DNA of 64,000 nucleotides, from the NCBI RefSeq assembly GCF_033283405.1, contig NZ_JAWMQR010000007.1, positions 186,001-250,000 on the forward strand, read 5' to 3'. This DNA comes from Halioxenophilus sp033283405. Its GTDB lineage: Bacteria; Pseudomonadota; Gammaproteobacteria; Pseudomonadales; Cellvibrionaceae. Made by a program: the position numbers and the translations under genes. The notes under the pieces are model-generated. The model was not told the DNA's origin. It saw nothing but the letters and a program-made list of their open reading frames with translations, and ran no database searches. This document shows positions 7,583-16,614 of this stretch, in pieces (the first letter of the stretch is position 1; every line of letters begins with the position of its first letter).

Positions 7583-9823
7583 ATGAAACGAAATCAGCAC
7601 AAACCCGCCTCTTTTGTTAAAGCCCTGCTGGCCGCGTCGATCGCTGCGGCGCCTTCGGTCTGGGCAGAAACCGAAAAATATCTGGAAGAGGTGATTGTTA
7701 CTGCCGAGCACCGTGAGGTGGGGCTGCAGGAGACACAGATCTCCTTAAGTGCTTTTTCTGATGACGATATTAACCAGCTCGGTATTAGTAATGGTTTGGA
7801 TATTGGTGACTATGTTGCCAACCTCAATGCCCAGCCGTATGTCGGTGGCCGTTCGGGTGTCTCTTACAATATTCGCGGGGTGGGTAATGCCGAAACGCTC
7901 ATCACCTTTGACCCGGCTGTCAGTGTTTACATCGACGGGGTATTGATTGCCAAAAATACCGGCTCCCTGTTGGATGTGTTGGAACTGCAGCGCGTGGAGG
8001 TGCTGCGCGGGCCACAGGGCACGCTCTATGGCCGCAACACTATGGGTGGAGCGGTTAATTACATCACTAAAAAGCCCACCAACGAATTTGAGGCCAGTGT
8101 TAAAACCACCATTGGCAGCTATGGTCAGGCCGATCTGCGCGGCATGATTAACGTGCCGATTGCCACTGCCGACAGTGCCATTGGTGAATTAAATATGCGT
8201 GCCTCGGCGGCGTTGATCAATCGCGACGGTATTCAGGATAACGATTTTCCAGGTGCCGCTCAGGATGAGTTGGGTACTAAAGATCGCGACGTGGCCATGG
8301 TCCAGCTGATGTGGGCACCCACCGAAGCCTTCTCTGCCAATTACAGCTATGACCGGACCCGTATCGACGAAGAGCAGGAGACCGCCTGGGTGACCGGCGT
8401 GCGCCCTGGCAGCCTGGGCGATATTTTTGGTCTAAGTGCCTATACCGCTGAAGAGAATGATCGGCCCGACTCCATTTCGGTAAACGATGCGCACGGCACC
8501 AACACCGATGTTGATGGCCACGCATTGACCCTGGCCTGGGATATCAACGAAAACTTAACCCTCGACTCAATCACTGGTTACCGCACCATGGAGAATCTGG
8601 GGATGCAGGATTCCGATGGTACTCCGGTCTCCTTATTGGCCACCCGCGATCTACAGGAGAATGAATCACTCTCCCAGGAGTTCCGACTGGTCGGTTCGGC
8701 CATGGAGCAGCAACTGCACTTCTCCACCGGCCTGTTCTATATGGATGAAGAGGGTGATGTCTATAACGAAACCACCATTTTGGGCGGCTCCAGATCCAAT
8801 GTTGCCAACTACACCAACGAAGCCTGGGCCGCCTATGGCCAGTTTACCTACGACATTACCGAGGCGTTGGATATCACCGTTGGCTTGCGTTACACCGAAG
8901 AGACCCGGGACATGGAAAAGGTGGCCTTTGCCTCTTCCTCGTTTGCCAACCCGGTATTTCTCAACGAGATTCGCGCTCAGTATGGTGATCAGTTCTATCC
9001 CAAGGCGAGCCGCGATTTCGATAACCTCTCCGGATTGGTCTCCGTCAGCTACGACTGGAATGACGATATCATGAGCTACTTTAAAGTGAGCTCGGGTTAT
9101 CAGTCCGGCGGCTTTAATGTGCGCGATACCACGGTTGAAGATTTCACCCGCGGTTTTGATGAGGAGACCCTGATCTCCTATGAGTTGGGTACCAAGGCGC
9201 AGTTCGCCAGCCGCTATCAGTTTAATACGGCACTCTGGTACAGCGATTACGATGATAAGCGGGTTAATAACCTCAATCCGCAGACCTTATCGCAGACGGT
9301 GCGCAACGCCGGTGTGGTGAAAATCTGGGGTTTGGAGGCGGAGTTCCTGGCCCAGCTCACCGATACCATTCAAATTGGTATCAACTACGGTCATGTCGAT
9401 CCGGAGTATAGCGAGTACGATTTTCTGGAATCCGATGGCACCATCACCGATAAATCCGATACCACCAATTTTGCCTACGCTCCGGAAAACAGTGTCAATG
9501 CCCACATCGCCTACGAGCAGCCGCTGAATTTCGGCCTGCTGCGTGCGCGAATGGATTACAGCTATCGCGATGAGATGACCTTCCTCTCTGCCCAGCCAGA
9601 GCGTAACTCATCGAAGGAGGCAAAAATAATGAATGCGCGAGTCTCACTGGAAGAGATTCAGCTTGCCGGTGATATGAATATGCGCGTGGGTGCCTGGGTG
9701 AAAAACCTCACCGATGAGGGCTACTGGAATTTCGGCGTTAATATTTACGATACCTTTGGTTTCGACATCAATACCTACGGCGAACCAAGAACTTTTGGCG
9801 TGGAAGTCGAAGTTCTATTCTAG
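7583..9823 (+). CDS. TonB-dependent outer-membrane receptor
   Basis: The 746-residue product has a signal peptide (residues 1-28, ending SVWAET) and the TonB box EEVIVTAEHRE. The plug domain contains YNIRGVGNAETL, VYIDGVL and VEVLRGPQGTLYGRNTMGG. A long barrel ends in a strand terminating VEVEVLF with C-terminal Phe. Such receptors take up large or scarce ligands through the outer membrane. I chose ATG 583 of this kilobase (7583) because AAGGTG lies six bases upstream; an earlier in-frame GTG falls inside that site. It follows the dioxygenase/flavoprotein genes on the same strand and likely imports their substrate. This receptor type is also common in steroid and hydrocarbon users. Confidence 0.92.
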   Translation: MKRNQHKPASFVKALLAASIAAAPSVWAETEKYLEEVIVTAEHREVGLQETQISLSAFSDDDINQLGISNGLDIGDYVANLNAQPYVGGRSGVSYNIRGVGNAETLITFDPAVSVYIDGVLIAKNTGSLLDVLELQRVEVLRGPQGTLYGRNTMGGAVNYITKKPTNEFEASVKTTIGSYGQADLRGMINVPIATADSAIGELNMRASAALINRDGIQDNDFPGAAQDELGTKDRDVAMVQLMWAPTEAFSANYSYDRTRIDEEQETAWVTGVRPGSLGDIFGLSAYTAEENDRPDSISVNDAHGTNTDVDGHALTLAWDINENLTLDSITGYRTMENLGMQDSDGTPVSLLATRDLQENESLSQEFRLVGSAMEQQLHFSTGLFYMDEEGDVYNETTILGGSRSNVANYTNEAWAAYGQFTYDITEALDITVGLRYTEETRDMEKVAFASSSFANPVFLNEIRAQYGDQFYPKASRDFDNLSGLVSVSYDWNDDIMSYFKVSSGYQSGGFNVRDTTVEDFTRGFDEETLISYELGTKAQFASRYQFNTALWYSDYDDKRVNNLNPQTLSQTVRNAGVVKIWGLEAEFLAQLTDTIQIGINYGHVDPEYSEYDFLESDGTITDKSDTTNFAYAPENSVNAHIAYEQPLNFGLLRARMDYSYRDEMTFLSAQPERNSSKEAKIMNARVSLEEIQLAGDMNMRVGAWVKNLTDEGYWNFGVNIYDTFGFDINTYGEPRTFGVEVEVLF

Positions 9824-9840
9824 TTTGTTTGTGCTTCTTA

Positions 9841-9866
9841 GGGCGGCTTCGGCCGCCCATTTTTTT
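9841..9866 (+). terminator. Strong Rho-independent terminator
   Basis: GGGCGGC-TTCG-GCCGCCC is a 7-bp all-GC stem with a stable UUCG tetraloop followed by ATTTTTTTG. It begins 17 bases after the receptor stop codon and is the clearest terminator in the window. Confidence 0.92.
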
Positions 9867-10110
9867 GTTTAGTTTGCTCTACCCTTCGAACCGGCCGTGC
9901 TAATTTTCACCCGCGGTCGTGATTCATTTTTACTCTAATGCTCAATAATTTTATTCGTTTTATGACTGGGCGTGAACACATGCAACTGCTGTAAAATTCT
10001 CCGCTTCTAGTTTTGAATATTAATGAGTTTTTCGCTTGAAAAGCTTGGCTAACCGTTAATGTCGGCCGCCTTGTTGTTTGGCGTAACCACCCCAGATTTG
10101 CGAGTGACCT

Positions 10111-10458
10111 ATGAAAAATTTTCCCGACCACTTTAAAGAACTCACTGAATGGATGGAGAAGCTGGGTTTGGCCATGCCGGAGGTGATGCAGGGATTTGGG
10201 ATTCTGCATGAAGCCAGTATCAAACCGGGCGCGCTAACGGCGAAAACCAAAGAGCTGATCGCCTTGGGAATTGCCATTACTGTCCGCTGCGACGGATGCA
10301 TCTCGTTCCATGTACACGATGCCCTGCAAGCCGGCGCCAGCAAGGAGGAAGTGGCTGAGACTGTCTCGGTAGCCATTTTAATGGGCGGTGGGCCATCGGT
10401 CGCTTATGGTATTGAGGCGATGCAGGCGCTAATGCAATTTCAGCGGCAGGGAGTGTAA
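10111..10458 (+). CDS. Carboxymuconolactone decarboxylase/AhpD-like small protein
   Basis: The 115-residue protein matches the AhpD/CMD fold. It has the redox motif Cys60-Asp-Gly-Cys63 followed by ISFHVHDAL, with His67 at the AhpD relay position, and a helix AGASKEEVAETVSVAILMGGGP. Proteins with CxxC and this His are usually thiol peroxidase-type disulfide reductases; those without it are decarboxylases, so a redox or detoxifying role fits better. It stands alone after the strong terminator, with about 240 bases upstream in which no convincing promoter is seen. It converges on the GXWXG gene. Confidence 0.85.
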   Translation: MKNFPDHFKELTEWMEKLGLAMPEVMQGFGILHEASIKPGALTAKTKELIALGIAITVRCDGCISFHVHDALQAGASKEEVAETVSVAILMGGGPSVAYGIEAMQALMQFQRQGV

Positions 10459-10585
10459 GTCGAACCTGAGCAGGTCAGGCGCTTACAGCCCGGCAGAACA
10501 ACTGGCTGGCGATAATCCGGTTATGGTGTGGCAGGGTTATCGCTGCCCGAGCCCTGCGTGATAATGCTCTACTTGTCGGCTGTGC

Positions 10586-11032
10586 TTATGGCAGCCGGGC
10601 CAGGGTGAAAAAGAGGTACTGTGTATCGCCTTTTTTGTCCATTACGCCCAGAACGTGGTTGTCGTCGATTTTGGCGAAGTGATCAAAGATGGGGTGTGAA
10701 TCATAAACCATGGTGGCGGTGCACTTACCGCGAAAGCAGACCTCGCGCAAAGAGGCAGTGCCCAGTATCGGGTTGGTGTAGCGTTCGCCGGCACTATTTT
10801 GGCTGATGATTGGTTCGACATCGTTGGCGGCGTGGAAGCTTTTGCCAACCCACTTCAGCCCCAGCAGTTGTGACTCGCCGGGGTGGCCGGTTAACAGCAC
10901 CTCGCCCTGCCATTGGCCGAGCATAAAGTCGCTGGTGACAGGCTCCAGGCTGTCAAAATAGCCGAGCAGTTCGTCACTTGTGTAGGTTTTATCGGTGTTC
11001 AAGGGTGCCTTGGGGGCTAGTGTGCTGTTCAT
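10586..11032 (-). CDS. GXWXG/DUF4334 domain protein
   Basis: The 148-residue cytoplasmic protein carries the GXWXG signature (MLGQWQGEVLLTGHP, residues 37-51), then KWVGKSFH, and in the second half the DUF4334 pattern with VCFRGKCTATMVYD and PIFDHFAKID near the C-terminus. The molecular function of this domain pair is not established. It is the last gene of a six-gene minus-strand operon, 38 bases behind the alcohol dehydrogenase. That position hints at binding or modifying an alcohol or aldehyde intermediate, which is inference. Confidence 0.8.
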   Translation of the reverse strand: MNSTLAPKAPLNTDKTYTSDELLGYFDSLEPVTSDFMLGQWQGEVLLTGHPGESQLLGLKWVGKSFHAANDVEPIISQNSAGERYTNPILGTASLREVCFRGKCTATMVYDSHPIFDHFAKIDDNHVLGVMDKKGDTQYLFFTLARLP

Positions 11033-11070
11033 AGGTGTTCTCTCTTAGCGAACAAAAACCGCGCTTGTTG

Positions 11071-12162
11071 TTATTTCATTAGCAGTACAGGCTTGATGGT
11101 TTTGCCAGATTTCATATCTTCCACCGCCCGTTCAATGTCGCTAAATGGGTAGGTGGTCACCAGCTTGTGCAAAGGTAACTGGCCCTGGCGATACCAGTCG
11201 ATCATCTGTGGAATAAACACTTTTGGATCGGCATCGCCCTCAACTGTACCCATGATCGACAAACCCTTGAAAACCAGCGCCAAGGGGTCTATGGGCAGTG
11301 GGGCCTTACTGCTTGGCAGCCCGGCGCAGAGCAGTTTGCCACGCGCCAACAATAGGCCGACCGCCTGTTCAATAACCGCCGGATGGCTGGTGCAGTCGAA
11401 TACAGCGTGCAAGCCGCCGATTGCCTTCACGGTCGCTTTCAGGTCGTCTTGCTCCGCCACTATGCCGACCGTGGCGCCGAGATCGCGGGCAAGTTGCACC
11501 CGTTGCGGATTGTGGTCGACAGCGATAATTTCGCCGCACTCCTGTAGCCGGGCGGCAATCACCGCCGCCAGTCCCACACTACCGCAGCCGAAAATGGCGA
11601 TGTGCGAGCCGGGCTCAACCGCCAGTACATTCACCACTGACGACATCCCCGTCATAATACCGCAGCCGAGCGGAGCCATTAAGGCGGCCGGTAAATCCTC
11701 AGCAATTTTTACCATGTTGGTGGTGCGGGCGACGGCGTGGGTGGCAAAGGACGATTGTGAAAAAAAGTGGCCGGCAATGGCTTGACCCTGTTGTTGTAGC
11801 GCTGAGCTGCCATCAGCCCGGCGACCGGCAAAATTCATTAGGCCGGCCTGGTTGCAATAGGAGGGGGTGTGTTGTTGGCAGGGGCTGCAGTGGCCGCAGG
11901 CACCAAAACTCATAATTACCCGGTCGCCTACTCTGAAGTCGTTTACCTCTGGCCCCACTTTAATGATAACGCCGACACCTTCGTGGCCGAGGACGATGGG
12001 TTGTGGTGTGGGCAGGGCGCCGCTGGCGGCGGTGAGATCGGTGTGGCAAATACCACAGGCCTCCAACTCCACCAGGCACTCGCCGGCAACCAGTGGGCCA
12101 ATCTCAACGGGTTCAATGGTAAACGGTGCTTGGGGACGGGTGACGGCGGCTAGAATTTCCAT
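11071..12162 (-). CDS. Zinc-dependent NAD(P) alcohol dehydrogenase (MDR superfamily)
   Basis: The 363-residue enzyme would interconvert a primary alcohol and aldehyde. Catalytic-zinc ligands are Cys39 (CGICHTD), His59 (GHE) and a Cys near residue 174 in LGCGIMTG. The structural zinc site has the four cysteines 88, 91, 94 and 102 (CGHCSPC to SYC). The coenzyme site is IFGCGSVGLAAVIAA, followed by AVDHNPQR; Asp after the second strand favours NAD. It resembles the aryl/terpene alcohol dehydrogenase group. It lies 12 bases after the acyl-CoA synthetase gene, so it shares an operon with an aldehyde dehydrogenase and ligase that would use its product. Confidence 0.9.
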   Translation of the reverse strand: MEILAAVTRPQAPFTIEPVEIGPLVAGECLVELEACGICHTDLTAASGALPTPQPIVLGHEGVGVIIKVGPEVNDFRVGDRVIMSFGACGHCSPCQQHTPSYCNQAGLMNFAGRRADGSSALQQQGQAIAGHFFSQSSFATHAVARTTNMVKIAEDLPAALMAPLGCGIMTGMSSVVNVLAVEPGSHIAIFGCGSVGLAAVIAARLQECGEIIAVDHNPQRVQLARDLGATVGIVAEQDDLKATVKAIGGLHAVFDCTSHPAVIEQAVGLLLARGKLLCAGLPSSKAPLPIDPLALVFKGLSIMGTVEGDADPKVFIPQMIDWYRQGQLPLHKLVTTYPFSDIERAVEDMKSGKTIKPVLLMK

Positions 12163-12174
12163 AGTTACGTCCTA

Positions 12175-13869
12175 CTACTGCCAAATAATTTTATGGCCGC
12201 TGCTGCGCCAATGATCGGCGTTGGCCAGGTAGCGCGCCTCGATTTTATCGCGCCGTAATTTCATGGTTGGCGTTAACATGCCGCTCTCGATTGTCCATGC
12301 GTCGGGGGCAATGACCAGGTAGTCGAGCTGTTCGTGATCTTCCAGTGTGCTGTTAACTTGCGTCAGCAGTTCGCTGAATTGATGCTCCAGCTCATTTCTA
12401 TTACTGATTGCGCCAGGCGCCAACACCGCCAGGGCAAAAGGTTGCGGTTGCCCTGGCCCGGTGACACACACCACTTCCAGTGCAGGGTGTGCCAATTTGT
12501 TTTCAATAGGAACCGGCGCCACGTATTTGCCTTTGCTGGTTTTAAACAGCTCTTTAACGCGGCCGGTTATGCGCAGATTGCCTTGTTCATCCAATTCACC
12601 GCGATCGCCGGTACGGAAATAGCCTTCAGCATCGTAGCTCTCCAGGGTGGCCTCGGCATTTTTATAGTAACCCAGCATCTGCCCCGGGCTCTTCACCAGA
12701 ATCTCCCCGGTTGCGTCGATTTTGCACTCGACTCCGGGCAGGGGTACACCCACGTAACCGGGGCGCACCTGGCCTGGTTGCGTGCCGTGGGAAGTGGCGG
12801 CATTTTCGGTCATGCCAAACACCTCCAAAAATTCCAGGCCCAAACTGCGATACCAGGCCACAATATTGGCCGGCAGCGGGGCGGCACCGGTTAAACCCAG
12901 TCGTGTGCAGTCGAGCCCCAATTGCCGCAATATTTTCTGCTTCACCCGTGGGCCAATCAGCGGCAGGGTAAATAGCAGTTTCTGTTTGCGGGGCGATAGC
13001 TTGATGCTCACCGCCTGATAAAATTTGGTCCACAGGCGCGGTACACTAAAAAAGCGTGTTGGCCGGGCACGCCGCAGATCTTGGCTGAAGGTCTCCAGGG
13101 AGTCATTAAAAAAAACCTGGAAACCAAACACCAGTGAGGGAATCTCCACCGCTACCCGCTCGGCAATATGGGCCAGCGGCAGGTAGGAGAGCATGCGATC
13201 CGCTTCGCCCGGGTGCCATAACTGCTTGGTTGACTGGCAAGGGGCAATTAACGAGCGATAGCAGTGCATCACCCCCTTGGGTTTGCCGGTGGTGCCGGAG
13301 GTATACACTATGGTGGCCAAGGCCTCGGCATCGCGTTTATCGACCACGGTAAGCGGCCAGAAATCACGCATAATATTTTCCCAGCTTTGGTGATAGGCAA
13401 AATCATCGGTCGCTGGTGCCAACGGCAGGGCTACCACCGGCAGCTCGGCGGGAAACACGGTTTTTAATTGCTGCCAACTGTCATCGGCGCCACCCATCTT
13501 ACCTACAAAAATAAGTTTGGCCTGGCAGTGTTCAATTATATAACTGGCGCTGTCCGGATTGAGCGTGGCATACAAGGGTACCGACACATGGCCGGCCATC
13601 CAGATGGCCAGATCGGCAATCAGCCAGTGGGCGCTGTTTTTACCCAATAAAATAATATTGCTCTGCGCGGGCAAGTTTAATGAGTATAAAAAGTTGGCCA
13701 GCCGCAGAGCTTGGTCGGCCACCTCCGACCAGGTGAAAGTTTGCACCTGGCCATAGGCCAGAGGCTGCGTCAAGTAGATGCTATCGCCTTTGCTGGCCGT
13801 CCAGTGCAACAGATAATCCACCGGTGACATGGCCTGTTCCAGGGCCGAGTGCCGAACTAGACTGGTCAT
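12175..13869 (-). CDS. Long-chain-type AMP-forming acyl-CoA synthetase
   Basis: The 564-residue ligase activates a carboxylic acid to its CoA thioester using ATP. The P-loop IVYTSGTTGKPKGVMH is near residue 185, followed by FGMTENAATSHGTQ, YFRTGDRGELDEQGNLRITG and the hinge RVKELFKTSKGKYVAP. The last motif is typical of FadD/long-chain and terpenoid-acid ligases. I start at ATG 13869, which overlaps the aldehyde dehydrogenase stop as ATGA and has GGAGG ten bases upstream; an open frame continues 21 codons further without a better site. Its substrate is probably the acid made by the dehydrogenase encoded just before it. Confidence 0.9.
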   Translation of the reverse strand: MTSLVRHSALEQAMSPVDYLLHWTASKGDSIYLTQPLAYGQVQTFTWSEVADQALRLANFLYSLNLPAQSNIILLGKNSAHWLIADLAIWMAGHVSVPLYATLNPDSASYIIEHCQAKLIFVGKMGGADDSWQQLKTVFPAELPVVALPLAPATDDFAYHQSWENIMRDFWPLTVVDKRDAEALATIVYTSGTTGKPKGVMHCYRSLIAPCQSTKQLWHPGEADRMLSYLPLAHIAERVAVEIPSLVFGFQVFFNDSLETFSQDLRRARPTRFFSVPRLWTKFYQAVSIKLSPRKQKLLFTLPLIGPRVKQKILRQLGLDCTRLGLTGAAPLPANIVAWYRSLGLEFLEVFGMTENAATSHGTQPGQVRPGYVGVPLPGVECKIDATGEILVKSPGQMLGYYKNAEATLESYDAEGYFRTGDRGELDEQGNLRITGRVKELFKTSKGKYVAPVPIENKLAHPALEVVCVTGPGQPQPFALAVLAPGAISNRNELEHQFSELLTQVNSTLEDHEQLDYLVIAPDAWTIESGMLTPTMKLRRDKIEARYLANADHWRSSGHKIIWQ

Positions 13870-15368
13870 GGTCGGTAGGCCTCCAGTCGCTCCCGTTGCA
13901 GTCGTCTGCCGAGCAGAGAACCCATCACCCACTCGAATGCTTTACCGTAGGGTGGCTTCAGAAGTTTGGTGTTCATAAAGCGGCTGGTAAAAAAGACTCC
14001 GCGTTTTTTGGAGAAGGTTTCAAAACTGTGGAAGCCGTGGTACTGCCCCATGCCACTGGCACCCACGCCCCCAAAGGGGAGCTCGTGTTGCGCCACGTGA
14101 AAAACACAACCGTTGATGGTTACGCCGCCGGAGAGTGTTTGGTTAAGCATCTGCTCAACACGGCCGGCGTTGTTATCGAAGTAGTAGAGCGCCAGTGGCC
14201 GGTCGCGCTTATTAACGTAGGCGATGGCTTCATCCAGGTTACGGTAGGTGACGATGGGCAGGATCGGGCCAAAAATCTCCTCTTGCAAGAGCGCACAGGA
14301 GTCCGGGCAGTACCAGATGAGTGTTGGTGGAAAAACCTGATTATCCCGGCTGCAGGCTTCATTGCCGTTGTTTACCTGAATCATCTTGGCACCTTTGGCG
14401 GTGGCCTCGTTCAGCCAACCCTGCAAGCGATCAAAATGGTCGCCATTAATTAACCGGGTGTAATCGGGGTTGTTTACCAACCTTGGGTAGGCGCGGGCGA
14501 TGTGCGCTTGGCAGAGTTCTAAAACCTCGTGCAGTTGTTTCTCGTGTACCAGCAGATAATCGGGGGCAACGCAGGTTTGTCCGGCGTTGATAAATTTGGC
14601 AAAGACAATTTCAGCAATGGCTTTAGCGAGCGGATAATCCGGGGCAATAATGGTTGGCGACTTGCCGCCCAGCTCCAGTGTTACCGGTGTCAGGTTGGCT
14701 GCCGCCTGCGCCATAATTTTGCGCCCGACGTTGGTCGAGCCGGTAAATATCAGGTGGTCAAACGGCAGCGAGGAGAATGCCCGGGTGTCGGCGGTGCTGC
14801 CGGTAACCACCGCGACGTAATCCTCGCTGAAAATTTCGCTCAATAACATCTGTAGCAGTTGGCTGGTAGCGGGAGTATTAGTAGAGGGTTTAATCATGGC
14901 GTGGTTGCCCGCTGCCAGCGCGCCAATTAATGGTGACAAGGTCAGCAGCAGGGGGTAGTTGTAGCTGCCGATAATGCCAATAACCCCCAGTGGCTGATAA
15001 TAGAGCCGGCTGCGACTCGGTTGAAACAGTGCATTGGTGGCAATTTTTTTGGGCTTCATCCAGCGGCGCAGATGTTTTTTGGTGTAGCGAATTTCATCAA
15101 TTAAACCGAACAGTTCCAGTTGCAATGTCTCGGCGGCGGAGCGACCGTTAAAGTCGCTGTTCAGTGCGGCAATTAACTGCTGGCGATGGCCGAGCAGCGT
15201 CTGCTGTAATTGATCGAGCGCGGCGATTCGCTGGTGGTAGGGGATCGCTTCTGGCCGGGCCATAAAGGCGGTTCGACAAAGGTCAAAGCTCACCTCTAGC
15301 GCCGTGCCCTGAGGCCGAGTGGGCGCCTCCGCCTCCATTTGCACTACTTTTTGGTCGGACAGCAGCAT
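13866..15368 (-). CDS. Aldehyde dehydrogenase, coniferyl-aldehyde/fatty-aldehyde type
   Basis: The 500-residue NAD(P)-dependent enzyme oxidises an aldehyde to the acid. General base Glu232 is in TLELGGKSP and nucleophile Cys266 in NAGQTCVAPDY. The EEIFGPILP motif and a C-terminal PFGGVGASGMGQYHG are also present. The short N-terminus and the PLGVIGIIGSYNYPL block resemble class 3 and coniferyl aldehyde dehydrogenases (CalB-like), which accept hydrophobic aldehydes. The C-terminal LLKPPYGKAFEWVMG region may associate with the membrane. It overlaps the synthetase gene by four bases and follows the acyl-CoA dehydrogenase by 78 bases. Confidence 0.9.
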   Translation of the reverse strand: MLLSDQKVVQMEAEAPTRPQGTALEVSFDLCRTAFMARPEAIPYHQRIAALDQLQQTLLGHRQQLIAALNSDFNGRSAAETLQLELFGLIDEIRYTKKHLRRWMKPKKIATNALFQPSRSRLYYQPLGVIGIIGSYNYPLLLTLSPLIGALAAGNHAMIKPSTNTPATSQLLQMLLSEIFSEDYVAVVTGSTADTRAFSSLPFDHLIFTGSTNVGRKIMAQAAANLTPVTLELGGKSPTIIAPDYPLAKAIAEIVFAKFINAGQTCVAPDYLLVHEKQLHEVLELCQAHIARAYPRLVNNPDYTRLINGDHFDRLQGWLNEATAKGAKMIQVNNGNEACSRDNQVFPPTLIWYCPDSCALLQEEIFGPILPIVTYRNLDEAIAYVNKRDRPLALYYFDNNAGRVEQMLNQTLSGGVTINGCVFHVAQHELPFGGVGASGMGQYHGFHSFETFSKKRGVFFTSRFMNTKLLKPPYGKAFEWVMGSLLGRRLQRERLEAYRP

Positions 15369-15446
15369 AGTCCCCTCTCCGTAAGCTTCACTGTTCTTTA
15401 TGTGGTTAATTAGCGTGGCTAAATTGTGATGTTACTGGTTGGCTTG

Positions 15447-16589
15447 TTATAGAGAGCGGGCAATCAGCTCTTTCATTATTTCGTTGGTGCCGCCGTAGAT
15501 GCGTCCGGCACGGGAGTCGATATACGCCCGGGCGATGGGGTATTCGAGCATATAACCATAGCCGCCGTGGAGCTGCACACCTTCATCCACCACCCGGCAG
15601 GCCAGCTCTGAAGTCCACAGCTTGGCGGCGGCGGCCGCTTCCTGAGTCAGTTCACCTTTGAGCACCAGCTCCAGGCAGCGATCGACAAATTGTTGGCCAA
15701 CCGCGATTTCCGTTTTCATCTCCGCCAATTTAAAGCGGGTATTTTGATAAGCAACCACGGGCTGACCAAATACGCGCCGATCCTGGGTGTAGGCGAGGGT
15801 GGCGTCATAGGCGCCTTGAGCGGTAGCGACGGAAAGAATGGCAATAATCAAACGCTCCCAGGCCAGCTCCTGCATCAATTGGCTGAAGCCCCGGCCCTCT
15901 TCGCTGCCGAGCAGATTGCTTTGCGGCACCCGTACATTGTCAAAAAATAGCTCGCAGGTATCCTGTGCTTTCATGCCGACCTTGTGCAGGGGTTTGGCCT
16001 TGCTAAAACCTTCCCGGCCCGCCTCCACCAGCACCAGCGACAGATCTTTTGAACCGCTGCCGCTGTTGCCGGTTTTAACGACCACCACAATGATGTCGGC
16101 CAGGTAACCGTTGGTGATAAATATTTTGGAGCCGCTAATAATATAGTCATCTCCCTCTTTTACCGCCTTGGCTTTGATGGATTGCAGATCGGAACCGGTA
16201 CCCGGTTCGGTCATGGCCACCGCCCCCACAGCTTCGCCACTGGCCATTTTCGGAAGCCAGTGGTGCTTCTGCTCTTGCGTACCAAAATTGTAAATATAGT
16301 TGGCAACGATATCGGAGTGCACGGCAAAGCCGGGGCCAGTAGCGCCCACGTAACTCTGTTCTTCCATCAGTACGGTGCTGTAGAGGCGATCGCCGCCCAT
16401 ACCACCGTACTCTTCGGGAATAGTCATACAGAGCAGACCCAGTTCACCGGCACGATTCCAAACCTGACGATCAATATGCTGCTGCTCTTCCCAGCGGGCG
16501 TGATGCGGCATAATTTCCTGATCAATAAAGCGGCGTACCATGCGACGAAATTCGTCGTGGCCGGAGTTAAATAGCGTACGCGGCAACAT
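15447..16589 (-). CDS. Acyl-CoA dehydrogenase
   Basis: The 380-residue FAD enzyme makes trans-2-enoyl-CoA from an acyl-CoA. FAD and substrate motifs are AVAMTEPGTGSDLQSIK and YIISGSKIFITNG. The C-terminal signature is YPIARAYIDSRAGRIYGGTN. The position used by medium-chain enzymes (IYEGT) is Gly here. The likely catalytic base is instead Glu245 in AWERLIIA, as in isovaleryl- and long-chain-specific enzymes, so branched or long substrates are plausible. ATG 16589 is preceded by AGGAGAT; an in-frame TTG five codons earlier lies inside that site. The kinase-like gene is 26 bases upstream in the same operon. Confidence 0.9.
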   Translation of the reverse strand: MLPRTLFNSGHDEFRRMVRRFIDQEIMPHHARWEEQQHIDRQVWNRAGELGLLCMTIPEEYGGMGGDRLYSTVLMEEQSYVGATGPGFAVHSDIVANYIYNFGTQEQKHHWLPKMASGEAVGAVAMTEPGTGSDLQSIKAKAVKEGDDYIISGSKIFITNGYLADIIVVVVKTGNSGSGSKDLSLVLVEAGREGFSKAKPLHKVGMKAQDTCELFFDNVRVPQSNLLGSEEGRGFSQLMQELAWERLIIAILSVATAQGAYDATLAYTQDRRVFGQPVVAYQNTRFKLAEMKTEIAVGQQFVDRCLELVLKGELTQEAAAAAKLWTSELACRVVDEGVQLHGGYGYMLEYPIARAYIDSRAGRIYGGTNEIMKELIARSL

Positions 16590-16614
16590 GGTTATCTCCT
16601 GCAAACTTTTTTAT

